This document shows positions 11,556 to 22,022 of a stretch of 64,000 nt of DNA, in pieces. Under the pieces are notes generated by a model, which was not told the origin of the DNA, made no database searches, and saw only the letters and a list, made by a program, of their open reading frames with translations. Made by a program: the position numbers and the translations under genes. Positions within the stretch are counted from its first letter, which is position 1, and each line of letters begins with the position of its first letter. The stretch comes from Fallopia convolvulus (lineage: Eukaryota; Streptophyta; Magnoliopsida; Caryophyllales; Polygonaceae), in NCBI GenBank assembly GCA_964016875.1, contig OZ024726.1, positions 50,952,825 to 51,016,824 of the forward strand. The letters run 5' to 3'.

Positions 11556-12650
11556 CTCACTATTGTCTCAGCGACTCTAACCTGCTCTATGTTAGTGCAA
11601 GCAGATGTACTATGTGCAGAAGAACCACATTCTTGAAATGATTGAGAGGATTTCAGAAAACTTACCTGCTTCTTCAGACGGTTGACCTCATCTTGCAAGA
11701 ATTGATTTTTAACATCCTGGTCAACTTCGTCTCGGTTAGGTATGTAGAGACGTTTCTGGGGTTGTGGAGTTTGCTGGATTACATACATGGCATCATAATT
11801 GGACAGCTTATCCAGCAGTTCCCATGCAGCCGTTGGGTCCATCTCTATAAAACCGCACACGGTATGCGTGTTGATGCGGTTCTTGGTCTCTGCGTTGATA
11901 CCTTGGAAAAAGATTTCTTGCAAAACATATAAAGGTTGCCCATGAGTGGGGCATTGTCTAAGCATCTCTTTGAATCTTTCCCATGTTTCAACAAATGTTT
12001 CATTAGGCAGCTGGTGATAGGAGGTGATGCGTTTCCTCAACTCCGTCGTCTTAGTAGGAGGGAAGAACTTTGTAAGAAATTGATCGTACAAAGCTTTCCA
12101 AGTCCTGATAGACATAGAAGGTAGGCTCTCCAACCAGCTCAAGGCCTTCCCAGCAAGAGACCACCTGAAAGCTTTTAACAGAACATATTCAAGTGAGACA
12201 CCTTCAACAGCTATGGTGTCACATAAATCAAGAAAGTTTCGAATATGCTCCATAGGGCACTCAGTAGGTTTCCCTTCAAACTGAGCCCGTTTAATCAAGG
12301 ATATGAATTGATACTTGATCTCAAAGGGTTTCTCTATCTCGGGAAGCACGATTGGAGATTCTGGCACCCTCAGTTCTGGATGCATGTACTGTTTGGCATT
12401 CCTCGGATAGGCATTAAGCTCCTCTTGTAGACGAGCATTAGCAGCTCGTTGACGCTCAGCTTCAGCTAACAACGCCTTCTTTCGCAGTTTTTAAAGCCTC
12501 CATCTGATTTCGGAGGTCTTCCATTTGACGAGCCATCTCTTCAGGTGTGGCCATTGCTCGGTTTTCTCGGAGTCTACGGTGCAGGGAACGTTCGGGTTCT
12601 GAGTAATAACCAGTGTTGTCAAACTCGAGCCTTCGTTGTCCTACCGGCAT
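11552..12650 (-). pseudogene. Athila gag N-terminal and core region
   Basis: Gag starts at MPVGQRRLEFDNTG (12650), close to the PBS. The frame runs through a coiled-coil-like stretch (MARQMEDLRNQMEALK), then changes by one base near 12475. The core follows: PFEIKYQFISLIKRAQFEGK, PMEHIRNFLDLCDTI, WLESLPSMSIRTWKALYDQF and FKEMLRQCPTHGQPLYVLQ, the retrotransposon gag family pattern in Athila. Gag forms the particle in which reverse transcription takes place. It stops at 11552 before the C-terminal region. Confidence 0.85.
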
Positions 12651-12745
12651 ACGCTGAGAAAACAGACAGAGAAAACAAAAATTAAAAACAAAAACGGGGT
12701 CGGGCTATTCCCAGACCCACAGATAAACAAACAAACTCGTTGCTT

Positions 12746-12762
12746 CCTCGGCAACGGCGCCA
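12746..12762 (-). other. Athila primer binding site
   Basis: The minus strand reads TGGCGCCGTTGCCGAGG three bases inside the 5' LTR end. TGGCGCC followed by GTTGCC is the tRNA-Asp-type primer site known from Athila elements. It fixes the element's orientation and the LTR boundary at 12766. Confidence 0.8.
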
Positions 12763-12765
12763 ATT

Positions 12766-14255
12766 TGTTGAGAGGGTTTCTTGACAACAAATAAATTTAT
12801 AATCAAGACCCCTCTGAGTATAGAAGAGTCAGGTTCGTTCCACAGGAAGCAAGGTTGTTCGTTTATCAATTACTAAAAAACAAACAAAATCAAACAAAAA
12901 CACTCACAAGCAGCCTCGTTAACGACGTTGTCAGGGTCGTTAACGAACCACCGTACACAAAAGACTCAATCTAACGACCTAAATAAATTCGGTACCGAGC
13001 CAACTAACTCAGCAACGAAATTCACTTTATGATAATTCAAATAAAAACAAAGATCTAGGACTAGGGACACCACAACATAGTCATGCATATAAACTTGTAA
13101 GAAGAATAGATCATGCCTTTAAATAGATAGAGTCATCAACTTTCGTTGACTATCAAGTAATTTAACCTACTTTCGTAAGCCAATTCACTTAATTGCTTGT
13201 TTTGGATCTAAAGCTTGAAACTTTCGTATTCAAACAATATCAACCTTCAAGTTACTAACTTTCTCTTTCAATTAAGTTAAAAACTCAAATTACCTCAACT
13301 TTCATCTTGATATAAGCTCAACAAACAATCTCAATAATAGATAAAAGGCATTCAACACACAATCTTACTCATCAAACATGCTTAACTATGTCGGGCTTAA
13401 CCCCGATCCTAGAAAAGAAGACTACTCACTAATCATGACTATGAAACAAATAAATTCAACAAAAGCAATCATTGAAAAACAAACTACTACTCAAATTAAT
13501 AACAAAATATTGTCTTATAGAAAATCAGAAGAAACCGAAAAGAATACAAAGCACCGAACCAAAATCTCGATCAACGAACTCGGTATCTTTCGTTCACCGA
13601 CCTCCGAACTTGACTCCGATCCTCCTCTCTCTCTTCTCGGCTCTTCCTCCTCTCTATGTCGATCTCTCCAAAAATCCACACCCTTCTAGGCTAAACAAGA
13701 GGGCTATTTATACTAAAAAGGCTAAAAACTAATAAGGCTAGAAGAGAAAAACTTTCCTAAAAAGATAGAAATAAAATCCTAAAAAGATAGAAATAAAATC
13801 TAGAAAGATAACAAGACCTAAAATACATAATATAATAACCCTAAAAATCATAAAAAGATACTCTACCGACACGGAAATAATTTCCCGCACATGATCGGTG
13901 AGTCACAAAGTCAACCCTCGAAATTTCTATCACGTGGCCTCGTTAACGAGCCCTCACAGCCTCGTTAACGAGCCTGGACTTGGTTTCTTCCACACTTCAT
14001 CTCGTAAAACTTGGACTCTGACTTCTCCATACTTGTATTCCTCCGTCTTTCACTGTAGCGCTCCAAATTCAGCTCCATATAACACCTTTTCCTTGTTAAA
14101 TCCTACAAAATACACAAAATAGAGTAGCTTCCATACTTTCCATGAAAATATGCAAAACCATCCAAAAACACACAAAACTAAACCTAATTTTATCAAAACT
14201 AAACCTAATAAACAAAGAAAACCTACTAAAAACTATACTAAAAACACAAACATCA
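12766..14255 (-). repeat. Athila 5' LTR
   Basis: The 1490-bp LTR runs from TGTTGAGAGG (12766, next to the PBS) to ACAAACATCA (14255, next to host pol). Its outer 296 bp match the left remnant. It carries two palindrome pairs: 12916/12937 (21 bp apart) and 13940/13962 (22 bp apart). Frames predicted inside it have no domain. Confidence 0.87.
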
Positions 14256-15174
14256 CCTATGTCCAACGATGTGACGGGTGTCAGAAGCACAGTAACCTCC
14301 AGCACGCCCCGACCTCGCATCTTCGCTCCATCCAATCGCCATGCCCCTTCACGATGTGGGGGATGGACATCCTTGGCCCCTTCCTCAAGGCTGCTGGCCA
14401 GGTGCGGTACATCCTGGTCATTGTCGACTATTTCACGAAGTGGGTTGAGGTACAAGCAATGGCAAAAATCACGGGGGCAAAGGTCTGCGATTTCTTGTGG
14501 AAGAACCTCGTCTGCCGCTTTGGCGTTCCCATGACCATCATGACTGACCATGGCCCCCAATTTGATTGCGAAGAAACCCGAACCTTCTGCTTCGACCTGG
14601 GCATAACCCTCAAGTTTTCCTCCTTGGCCCACCCTCAATCCAACGACCAGGTAGAGAACGTCAATGCCCGCATCTTGTCCGATCTAAAGAAGCGCTTGGG
14701 CATGGCGCAAGGTCGTTGGGCAGAGCTTCTCCCACTCGTCCTATGGACATATCGCACCACCGCGCAACAGGATAAACGCCTTTCGCTCTAACTTATGGGG
14801 CGAAAGCACTAGTCCTAGTAGAGACCCTAGTCCCTTCGGCGTGAGTGTTTGATTTCAATGAAAAAGAGAATGAGGCCAACCTCGGGGTTGAGTTGCTATT
14901 TCGGGACGAGCTGCGCAAGGTGGCCGACCTGCGCTCCAGGGAATACAAACGCCGCATGGCTGTATACCACGACAAGAAAGTAAGACCTCGATTCCTGACC
15001 ATAGGCAACCTCGTCTTAAGGCGTACCGAAGGTGGCAAACTGGATCCCAACTGGGAGGGGCCATACCTCCTCGTCGAGGAGGTCGTGCCCGGAGCTTTCA
15101 AGCTCAAAGACAGCGAGGGGCGTACCCTGAGCAAAACATGGAACGTCGATCGGCTCAAAAAGTATTATGTGTAA
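14256..15174 (+). pseudogene. Tat-lineage integrase, continuing after the Athila insertion
   Basis: The host pol resumes at YVQRCDGCQKHSN, the last part of the integrase zinc finger. The DDE core follows: MWGMDILGPF, MTDHGPQFD and HPQSNDQVENVNAR, with D, D and E present. After WTYRTTAQQ a frame change near 14775 and another near 14842 break the frame. The C-terminal part (14845-15174) reads RMAVYHDKKVRPR, LVLRRTEGGKLDPNWEGPY and ends KTWNVDRLKKYYV with TAA. Roughly 50 residues between this piece and the end of the left fragment are missing. The ATG at 14150 is not used; the Athila LTR ends at 14255. Confidence 0.87.
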
Positions 15175-15249
15175 ACTCTCTAAACTCTGTTACTTCTCAC
15201 AAGTTTTGTGAATAAAGGGTTGTGGAATTTTCAAATCTCTCTCAAAAAT

Positions 15250-16768
15250 GAAGATCTCGTGTTTAAGTCCACTCCTCGCTTCCCGCTTGGGGTTGCAGAA
15301 CCTCGTGTTTAAGCCCACCCCTCGTTTCCCGCTTGGGGTTGGAGAATCTCGTGTTTGAGTCCACCCCTCACTTCCCTCTTGTGGTTGGAGAACCTCGTGT
15401 TTAAGTCCACCCCTCGCTTCCCTCTTGGGGTTGGAGAACCTCGTGTTAAAGTCCACCCCTCGCTTCCCGCTTGGGGTTGGAGAACCTAGTGTTTAAGTTC
15501 ACCCCTCGCTTCCCGCTTGGGGTTGGAGAACCCCATGTTTAAGTCCACCCCTCGCTTCCCACTTAGGGTTGGAGAACCTCGTGTTTAAGTCCACCCCTCG
15601 CTTCCCGCTTGGGGTTGGAGAACCTCGTGTTTAAGTCCACCCCTCGCTTCCCGCTTGGGGTTGGAGAACCTCGTGTTAAAGTCCACCCCTCGCTTCCCGC
15701 TTGGGGTTGGAGAACCTCGTGTTTAAGTCCACCCCTCGCTTCCCGCTTGGGGTTGGAGAACCTCGTGTTTAAGTCCACCTCTCGCTTCCCGCTTGGGGTT
15801 GGAGAATCTCGTGTTTAAGTCCACCCATCGCTTTCCGCTTGGGGTTGGAGAATCTCATGTTTAAGTCCACCCCTCGCTTCCCGCTTGGGGTTGGAGAATC
15901 TCGTGTTTAAGTTCACCCCTCGCTTCCCGCTTGGGGTTGGAGAACCTCGTGTTTAAGTCCACCCCTCGCTTCCCGCTTGGGGTTAGAGAACCCTGTGTTT
16001 AAGTCCACCCCTCGTTTCCCGCTTGGGGTTGGAGAACCTCGTGTTTAAGTCCACCCCTCGCTTCCCGCTTGGGGTTGGAGAACCCCGTGTTTAAGTCCAC
16101 CCCTCGCTTCCCGCTTGGGGTTGGAGAACCCCGTGTTTAATTCCACCCCTCTCTTCCCGCTTGGGGTTGGAGAACCTCGTGTTTAAGTCCACCCCTCGCT
16201 TCCCGCTTGGGGTTGGAGAACCTCGTGTTTAAGTCCACCTCTCGCTTCCCGCTTGGGGTTGGAGAACCTTGTGTTTAAGTCCACCCCTCGCTTCCCGCTT
16301 GGGTTTGGAGAACCCCGTGTTTAAGTCCACCCCTCGCTTCCCGCTTGGGGTTGGAGAACCTCGTGTTTAAGTCCACCCCTCGCTTCCCGCTTGGGGTTGG
16401 AGAACCTCGTGTTTAAGTCCACCCCTCGCTTCCCGCTTGGGGTTGGAGAACCTTGTGTTTAAGTCCACCCCTCGCTTCCCGCTTGGGTTTGGAGAACCCC
16501 GTGTTTAAGTCCACCCCTCGCTTCCCGCTTGGGGTTGGAGAACCTCGTGTTTAAGTCCACCCCTCGCTTCCCGCTTGGGGTTGGAGAACCTCGTGTTTAA
16601 GTCCACCTCTCGCTTCCCGCTTGGGGTTGGAGAATCTCGTGTTTAAGTCCACCCATCGCTTTCCGCTTGGGGTTGGAGAATCTCATGTTTAAGTCCACCC
16701 CTCGCTTCCCGCTTGGGGTTGGAGAATCTCGTGTTGAAGTTTAAGTCCACCCCTCGCTTCCCGCTTGG
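15250..16768 (+). repeat. 46-bp tandem array, about 33 copies
   Basis: The unit starts CCTCGTGTTTAAGTCCACCC and continues CTCGCTTCCCGCTTGGGGTT then GGAGAA, 46 bp in all. Copies differ by a few bases. A variant block at about 15755-15905 (units with CACCTCTCG, then CACCCATCGCTTTCC, then TCTCATGTTT) recurs in the same order at about 16588-16737, so there is a higher-order repeat. It lies between the integrase and the antisense gene, inside the same element. Tat-lineage elements are known for hypervariable tandem repeats in their 3' regions. Because 46 is one more than a multiple of three, minus-strand frames through it rotate and stay open by chance. Confidence 0.92.
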
Positions 16769-16915
16769 ATCGGGATATGCATGCAAGCAAATTAAAACAA
16801 GAGACACAAACACATCCATAAGACAAGAAGAAATTGCATGAAGTAAGGCCACAAGAGCCGAAGTGTTTAATTACAGACCCGCGCAGGGCCAACAACATAA
16901 CCAAAAAAAAAAATA

Positions 16916-19741
16916 TCATTCAAGAAGTCGGAGACACCCTTCGTTCCTTCGAGTCCTTGACAACGGTGTCTTTCGGGGCATCATCGGCGGGCTCCGTGGG
17001 AGCATGGAGGACGGACGAAGCAGAAACAGCATCGGACTGGGACCTCTGCGCGTCGGTCGCGGGCTGAGGGCCCGCAATGATGGGGTCCGGACTTCCTTGG
17101 CCGAGGTCCTCTGCGGAAGGCGCCTCGGTAGCCACGGTCCCATCTTCGTTGAGGAAGAACGCGCATTCTCCACCACGATTTCCTCTCCCATAGTCTCGGT
17201 GTAGTTGGGGATGAAGAAGGAAATACGGGGGTCGATGTGCCCGTACTTCGCCACCGCCTGCTTAACCCCCATGCGGACGGCCTGACGGAACATCTTGTTC
17301 ACGCTACCCACCAGCTCCTCCTTATACTCCGCCGACTCCACATACTTGGGCCCCGCAGCCACCACCTCCTGGTTGAGCTCGCTAACGCGCCCTCGAAGGT
17401 TGGTGATCTCATTCTCGGCCTTGAGGAGTTCCGCCTCTTTCTCTTTGAAGAACTGGTGCTCAACGAAGAGCTTACTTCGAAGCTCCTCGTTCTCGCCCTT
17501 TAAAACCGTGGCCAAGGCCTTTGCCTTGTCCTCCTCCTCCTTCGCCCTCGCCGCCGCCTTGGCCTCGTCCTTCGCCGTAACCTCCGCGGCTTTGACCCAC
17601 CTACTAGCCTCGGTGAGGTCCTTTTCGTGCTTCGCACACTCCGCTGTGCAAGCCTTAAGTGCCACCTCCATCTTTTCCATCCTAGTTTGAAGAAGGGTGA
17701 TACGGCTGCGGTTGTAGTTCTCAAAGAAGGTATGCTGAAAATTCACAAAGTTAAAAAAAGGGAGAGAGCACGAAATCCAAAACAGAAACGAGATTTATGG
17801 AAGCGGAACGTACCATCGCCGAGTAGCAGGCGGCCTCGTCGATAAGAGCCTCCTCGGTGATATTGTTAGCCCACGGGACCTCTTCCTTATAATCCTCCCG
17901 ATTCCAGCTCCTAGAGGCACCCGGGGCTGGCCCGGGGCAGTGGAACTTCGTGGGAGAAGGACCACGGACGTCGAGGGCCCGTCCCTCGAAATTAAAACTG
18001 GGGATGATCTCCTTCCCCGACGAACTGCGCTGGTCGTCCCCCTTGTGCTTTTTTGTATCCCCGCGAGGGGACTCCGCGCCTTTTCTCTTGGACCCGGCTT
18101 TATCGCCGGATCCTAGGGAGGATTGGGAGGACGTTCTCGCGACATCCCCCTTAGACGAGGCCCCCTCGTTTGTGTTCTCCCCGGACGCCTTCGGGGACGG
18201 GGCTGTCACCTTCCGTTGTGAGGTGGGTGGCCTCGCCTGCGGCGTCGGTTCCTTTATGATAATCCCCTTTTGACCTCGGGGAATCGGGGCAGTAGAAGTG
18301 GAAGGCACATGTCTCTTTCCCTTCTTCTTCGAGGTTAGAGCGTTGAAGAGGTCCACTGTGGAAAAGAAAAAGAAAGAAGACATAGAAGTAGGTTAGATGA
18401 AGAAACGAGATGTAACGAGTCAAGTTAGTATGACCCGGGCAAAGGCCCGTGGTCATCACTGGACGAGCGAGGTTTCAACCTCGTTGCATAAAACCAAGGG
18501 CAAATAGTAAATAAAGAAGACAACAAAGAAGAAATTAAATACCCTCTTCGCCCTCGCAAGGTGGAAGGGTGAGGCTCAGGCCGCCCTGCTCAAGCCGGTC
18601 CAGTGCCAAATACTTCTGGTACGATGTCTGACGCTCCGGGGCGTATCGGGCCTTGAGTTCCTTGAGCTCAAAAGGTTTATGTGTGCCCTTGGGCCGAACA
18701 AAGTTGTCCGGTGTCGTGGGAAAGTTGAGATACCTCCCATTAGGGTCTCGGACCATGAACCATTTCTTCTTCCACGGCCCGACGTTCGAAGGAGCCGTGG
18801 TGAGTTTAATACCCGACATGCTGAGATTGACGAGGCAGGAATCATGCTCCCTCCTCGCTAGAACTAGACTCGACATGATGCCGAGGTCCGACCCATCCCC
18901 AAGCTCGCGACTGCGAATGGTGTAGGCACACAACAACCTCCAAGCGTTGGGAAACAGCTGTGCAGGGCAGACGCGCATGACCCACAAGAAGTCGACGATG
19001 TGTGGGGACAGGGGTAGCCTAAAGCCAGCCTGGAGACTATGCAGATGCACAACCACGCACTTGTCATAGCTCGCCCAGGAGCAGCCCTCCCCTTCGGGAA
19101 GCGCTAGCTCGACCCCCTCGGGCCAAGCGAAAGTCCTTGGCATCATCCGCGAGGTCTTTGAGCTCCAAGGTCGTGGGCTCCCCCTTGGATAGAAAGGCCT
19201 CGTTCGAGTCTGAGGACATGCGGATCCTCTCCTCGAGGACGGGCAGGACGCAGGACACGGCGTTAGTAATGTGCTCCGCAAAAAAGCTCGCAGGCTCGTT
19301 GGAGTCGGACGACTTCGCAATAACCTCGGCGACATCCTCATCAGAAATCAGAGACGAAGCCATCTCAACACCAGACGACGCGCGAAGTCGGGAGAAGCAA
19401 GAATTGATTGAAATGACATAATCGCTGGAAGAAGGGTCGCTGAAGACCAACGAGGGAGACCTCGGGTTCTGGGAATCGCTAGCCTCTACACTCCCTATGG
19501 ATTCAGAAACCTCCTCGTAGAATCTCTCTTGAGCTTTGAACATGAAGCCTGGCGGCGGACTCTTAACCTCTTCGTAGGATCTCTTTTGAGCTTTGAACGC
19601 GAAGCCTGGCGAGGGGCTCAAAGAAGCTTCTCTAGGTATGAAAGAGCGACGTCCAGGCCACGAAAGGCGAGCACCTGGAAAAGAAAAAAAAGGGGTTGAG
19701 ACATCGGGCAAAGCAACCAAAGAAAGAGAACGCGAGGTCAT
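16916..19741 (-). pseudogene. Spliced antisense extra gene of the Tat element (Transposase_28-like)
   Basis: Three minus-strand blocks read as exons of one gene. Exon 1 (19741-18543) has a Ser-rich start, then YDKCVVVHLHSLQAGFRLPL and VDFLWVMRVCPAQLFPNAWRLLC, the putative gypsy-type transposon domain seen in plant elements. There is one frame change near 19130. Intron 1 (18542-18356) begins GTATTT and ends TTCCACAG. Exon 2 is Lys/Ser/Pro-rich, possibly a nuclear signal. Intron 2 (17813-17735, 79 bp) begins GTACGT and ends TTTTCAG. Exon 3 (17734-16920) is a long coiled coil (KAKALATVLKGENEELRSKL) with a small frame change near 17160. Such additional genes, often antisense to gag-pol, are known from Tat-lineage elements; their role is unknown. 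The splice sites were read from the sequence only. Confidence 0.75.
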
Positions 19742-20658
19742 AAGGGGAGAAGGCCACGTGGCACCCTAGGGCTACTCTGACAAGATAGGACGGCGGGGGA
19801 GAAGTTGAAGCGCCAAAAAGAGGAGAGAGAAGGTGGAATGGAAGCCAGCGGTGGAGGCCCAAAAGTCCCGTTAGTTGGACATCATGACGTTTGGGTTTCC
19901 AAGGATCTCAAATTTCAAACCGCAAAGAGAAAACGCAGAAACCTAACCGTCGCCACCCTCGCCCCACCGTCCCGCCGCCATGACGCTAGCGCAAAACACC
20001 AAGAAGCGATCGTTGCCCGCTAGGGCACAAAGCAAAACAAGAGGGAGCGCAAAGAAAAGATGGCAAGGGCACCACGCAAAAGCGCACGCCGCCCTCACCA
20101 TCACTGTTTCGCCACCGTAACGCCGGCACGAAGCATTGGCAACAGACCGTCACCCACATAGGGCACGAAACGGAGAAAGAGTAAAAAGAAGAAAATCAAA
20201 GGCGTCGTACAGACGCAAGTGCCGCCCTCACCCCCTTCGTTTCGCCACCGTGACGCCGACCCGAAACACCAGGGAGCGTTTGTCTCCCGCTAGAACAGAG
20301 GGCGGCGAGAGAACGACAAGAGAACATCGAAGACGAGAAAAGAGAGTCGAGTACTTACTTGCTTAGAGTCGGCGTGGAAAAAGTGCTGGCACAATTGGAA
20401 GATAACGGAAGGTCGTCGGTAACTGTCTCGATAACCGCTCGCCGGAATTTGGAAAGAAGAAGAGAGAAAGAGAGGAAATGCCGAAGGAAGATGAAGGTGA
20501 AGAGGCGTGCGAAGGACGCCCCTTATAAAGATCTGGCTTGGGCCGCTCCCTGCTCCCAAAAGGCTTATCGGGCTTGTCCTACCTGGACGGCCCATTAAGC
20601 AAGGTACGGGGAGCGGGCCCAGGAAGCTTCACGCGTACGAGCGAGAGAAAAGATTAAG
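19742..20658. repeat. Spacer with three degenerate copies of a roughly 134-bp repeat
   Basis: Three related GC-rich segments start near 19953, 20088 and 20221. They share CCGCCCTCACC, GTTTCGCCACCGT, ACGCCG, GAAACACCA and CCCGCTAG blocks. They lie upstream of the antisense gene and just before the 3' LTR, so could be its promoter region or PPT-proximal spacer. No protein domain is seen in frames here. Confidence 0.55.
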
Positions 20659-21777
20659 TGTCAGGTCTCGCAAGAGAATTCCTCGCGATCAGTCCACCCA
20701 ACTACTAAAAACTCGCAACTTACAATACGCCCTCCCGACCTCTAAAAGCTCGCACCTCACAATACGCCCTCCCAACCTCTAGAAACTGGCAGGATAAACC
20801 TTCACGAAATGTCCACCCAACCTCTCGACCTCACATCCCACGACCTTGAAGAAGTACATACAAACCTCGCACCGCGGTCTTTGATGGATCAAGTGCTCTT
20901 CATGTTTATGACCCGGGGTCCTCGGAACGAGGTCCCTAGGCCATGGGGTTGTGATGGTGCCCACAATAGTAAAATAGGAAGTGGGCCCGGGGTTTGGGGA
21001 ATAAACAGACCCGACGGGACTCCCAAGGTGGATTCCGGGGCCCACAATTATATTCGTATTTTAAATTAAACAAAGTCCCCCCCCCCGCGAGGTCTCCCAA
21101 AGCATCGAAGAGAGGTCTAAACCTCGTTGCCGACTCTACTGACACACCCGCCCATGGGAACCACTCAGCTGGCGCCTCTCCCTCAAGCCAATCACCGGCC
21201 ACCTCGCCTCCGGACCAATCAGGAGCCCTGATCTCGGGCGTCCCACATCGGATGATGGCCAAAACTCGACTCCCCAATTCTCTATAAATAGAGGAGAACC
21301 TCGCAAGTGAGAGGGGGTTGAAAAACATCTTGAACTCAAGAACTATCTTGCTCGTTGAAGATCGACGTGATTGAAACATCGTCAAAAGACCTTGCTATAG
21401 ACAAGTGAAGTCCACAAAAAGACTTCAAGTCACACAGAGCTCTCGTCTACACCAAAGACCCCGCTACACAATCTCGCAAGCCATCTTCACCACACTATTA
21501 GCCCAGCCTCGCATCAAGATCAATCAAGTGACATCGAGGTGGTGGAACCGCTTAGTAATTAGTAGATCTCGGACATTTTTAGCCCGAGATCTCGAATACT
21601 CGTAGGAGGTCTAGGGTGTGAATCTCGTTTACTTGTAGGCCTCATTGGCTTGTAACCTCGTTGTAAAAAAATAATAACTAAAGAGCAAGTGTTTGCACAA
21701 TCGAATATAATAATCTCGTTTCTTGTCATTTAGCGAACGATTTATTTCAGGTTTCATCAAGCCCAACCTCTAACATC
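20659..21777 (+). repeat. Probable 3' LTR of the Tat element
   Basis: A purine-rich run (GAGAGAAAAGATTAAG) precedes TGTCAGGTCTCG at 20659, and TAACATCA closes at about 21777 where LINE sequence begins. Inside are a canonical TATA box and a run of nine Cs at about 21077. The 5' LTR lies outside the window, so the boundaries are inferred from TG...CA ends and context only. Confidence 0.55.
21283..21289 (+). promoter_or_regulatory. LTR TATA box
   Basis: TATAAATA sits in CTCTATAAATAGAGG, about 625 bp into the LTR and about 490 bp before its end, as expected for the U3/R boundary. It is a textbook plant TATA box on the element's coding strand. Confidence 0.6.
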
Positions 21778-22022
21778 AATGGACAATAAAGATAAAGCTC
21801 TCTTAGGCGGGTCAAGTAATACATGAGTTCTTAAGTTAAACTGGAAAGGAAAAGAAGTAAGAAAATCCACTAAATAGTTTGCTTCTCTAAAAACATTCCG
21901 GAAATGGACAACCCAATTCCTTATAAGTAAACCTTGACACCGAGATACCAAGCTAAAAAGGATGTGATAACGAACCATAGATTTTTACAACAATGACACC
22001 ACGAGTTGAGAGTCAATTTTCA
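21775..22022 (-). pseudogene. LINE 3' fragment, RNase H end
   Basis: Minus-strand reading gives DSQLVVSLL, a stop, then NWVVHFRNVFREANYLVDFL and a tail that matches the ends of the LINEs at 38862-39317 and 53640-53972. It is a short 5'-truncated scrap of the same LINE family. Confidence 0.75.

Larger units (their letters stand above)
989..14255 (-). mobile_element. Athila-type Ty3/gypsy retrotransposon inserted in the Tat pol
   Basis: Minus-strand order is 5' LTR (14255-12766), PBS, gag, protease, reverse transcriptase, RNase H, integrase, an ATHILA ORF-type gene, long 3' UTR, PPT and a 3' LTR remnant (1284-989). The PBS resembles the tRNA-Asp type typical of Athila. Host pol sequence abuts both ends. 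The left LTR is cut to its last 296 bp and roughly 150-170 bp of host pol is also missing at that junction, so no target duplication can be read. The 296-bp shared LTR stretch differs at about 3 positions by eye, yet gag and pol hold many stops and frame changes. The element carries a striking dispersed palindrome (see findings). Confidence 0.9.

Noticed and set aside
13378..13732. Two overlapping plus-strand frames
   Set aside because: Both lie inside the Athila 5' LTR on the opposite strand and have no domain.
15250..16768. CRISPR-like array
   Set aside because: Units are contiguous 46-bp tandem repeats with no unique spacers, in a plant retrotransposon.
15190..16852. Open frames of 60-90 codons within the tandem array
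   Set aside because: They are the 46-bp repeat read in rotating frames; no start context, no domain, and the same peptide recurs because the DNA does.
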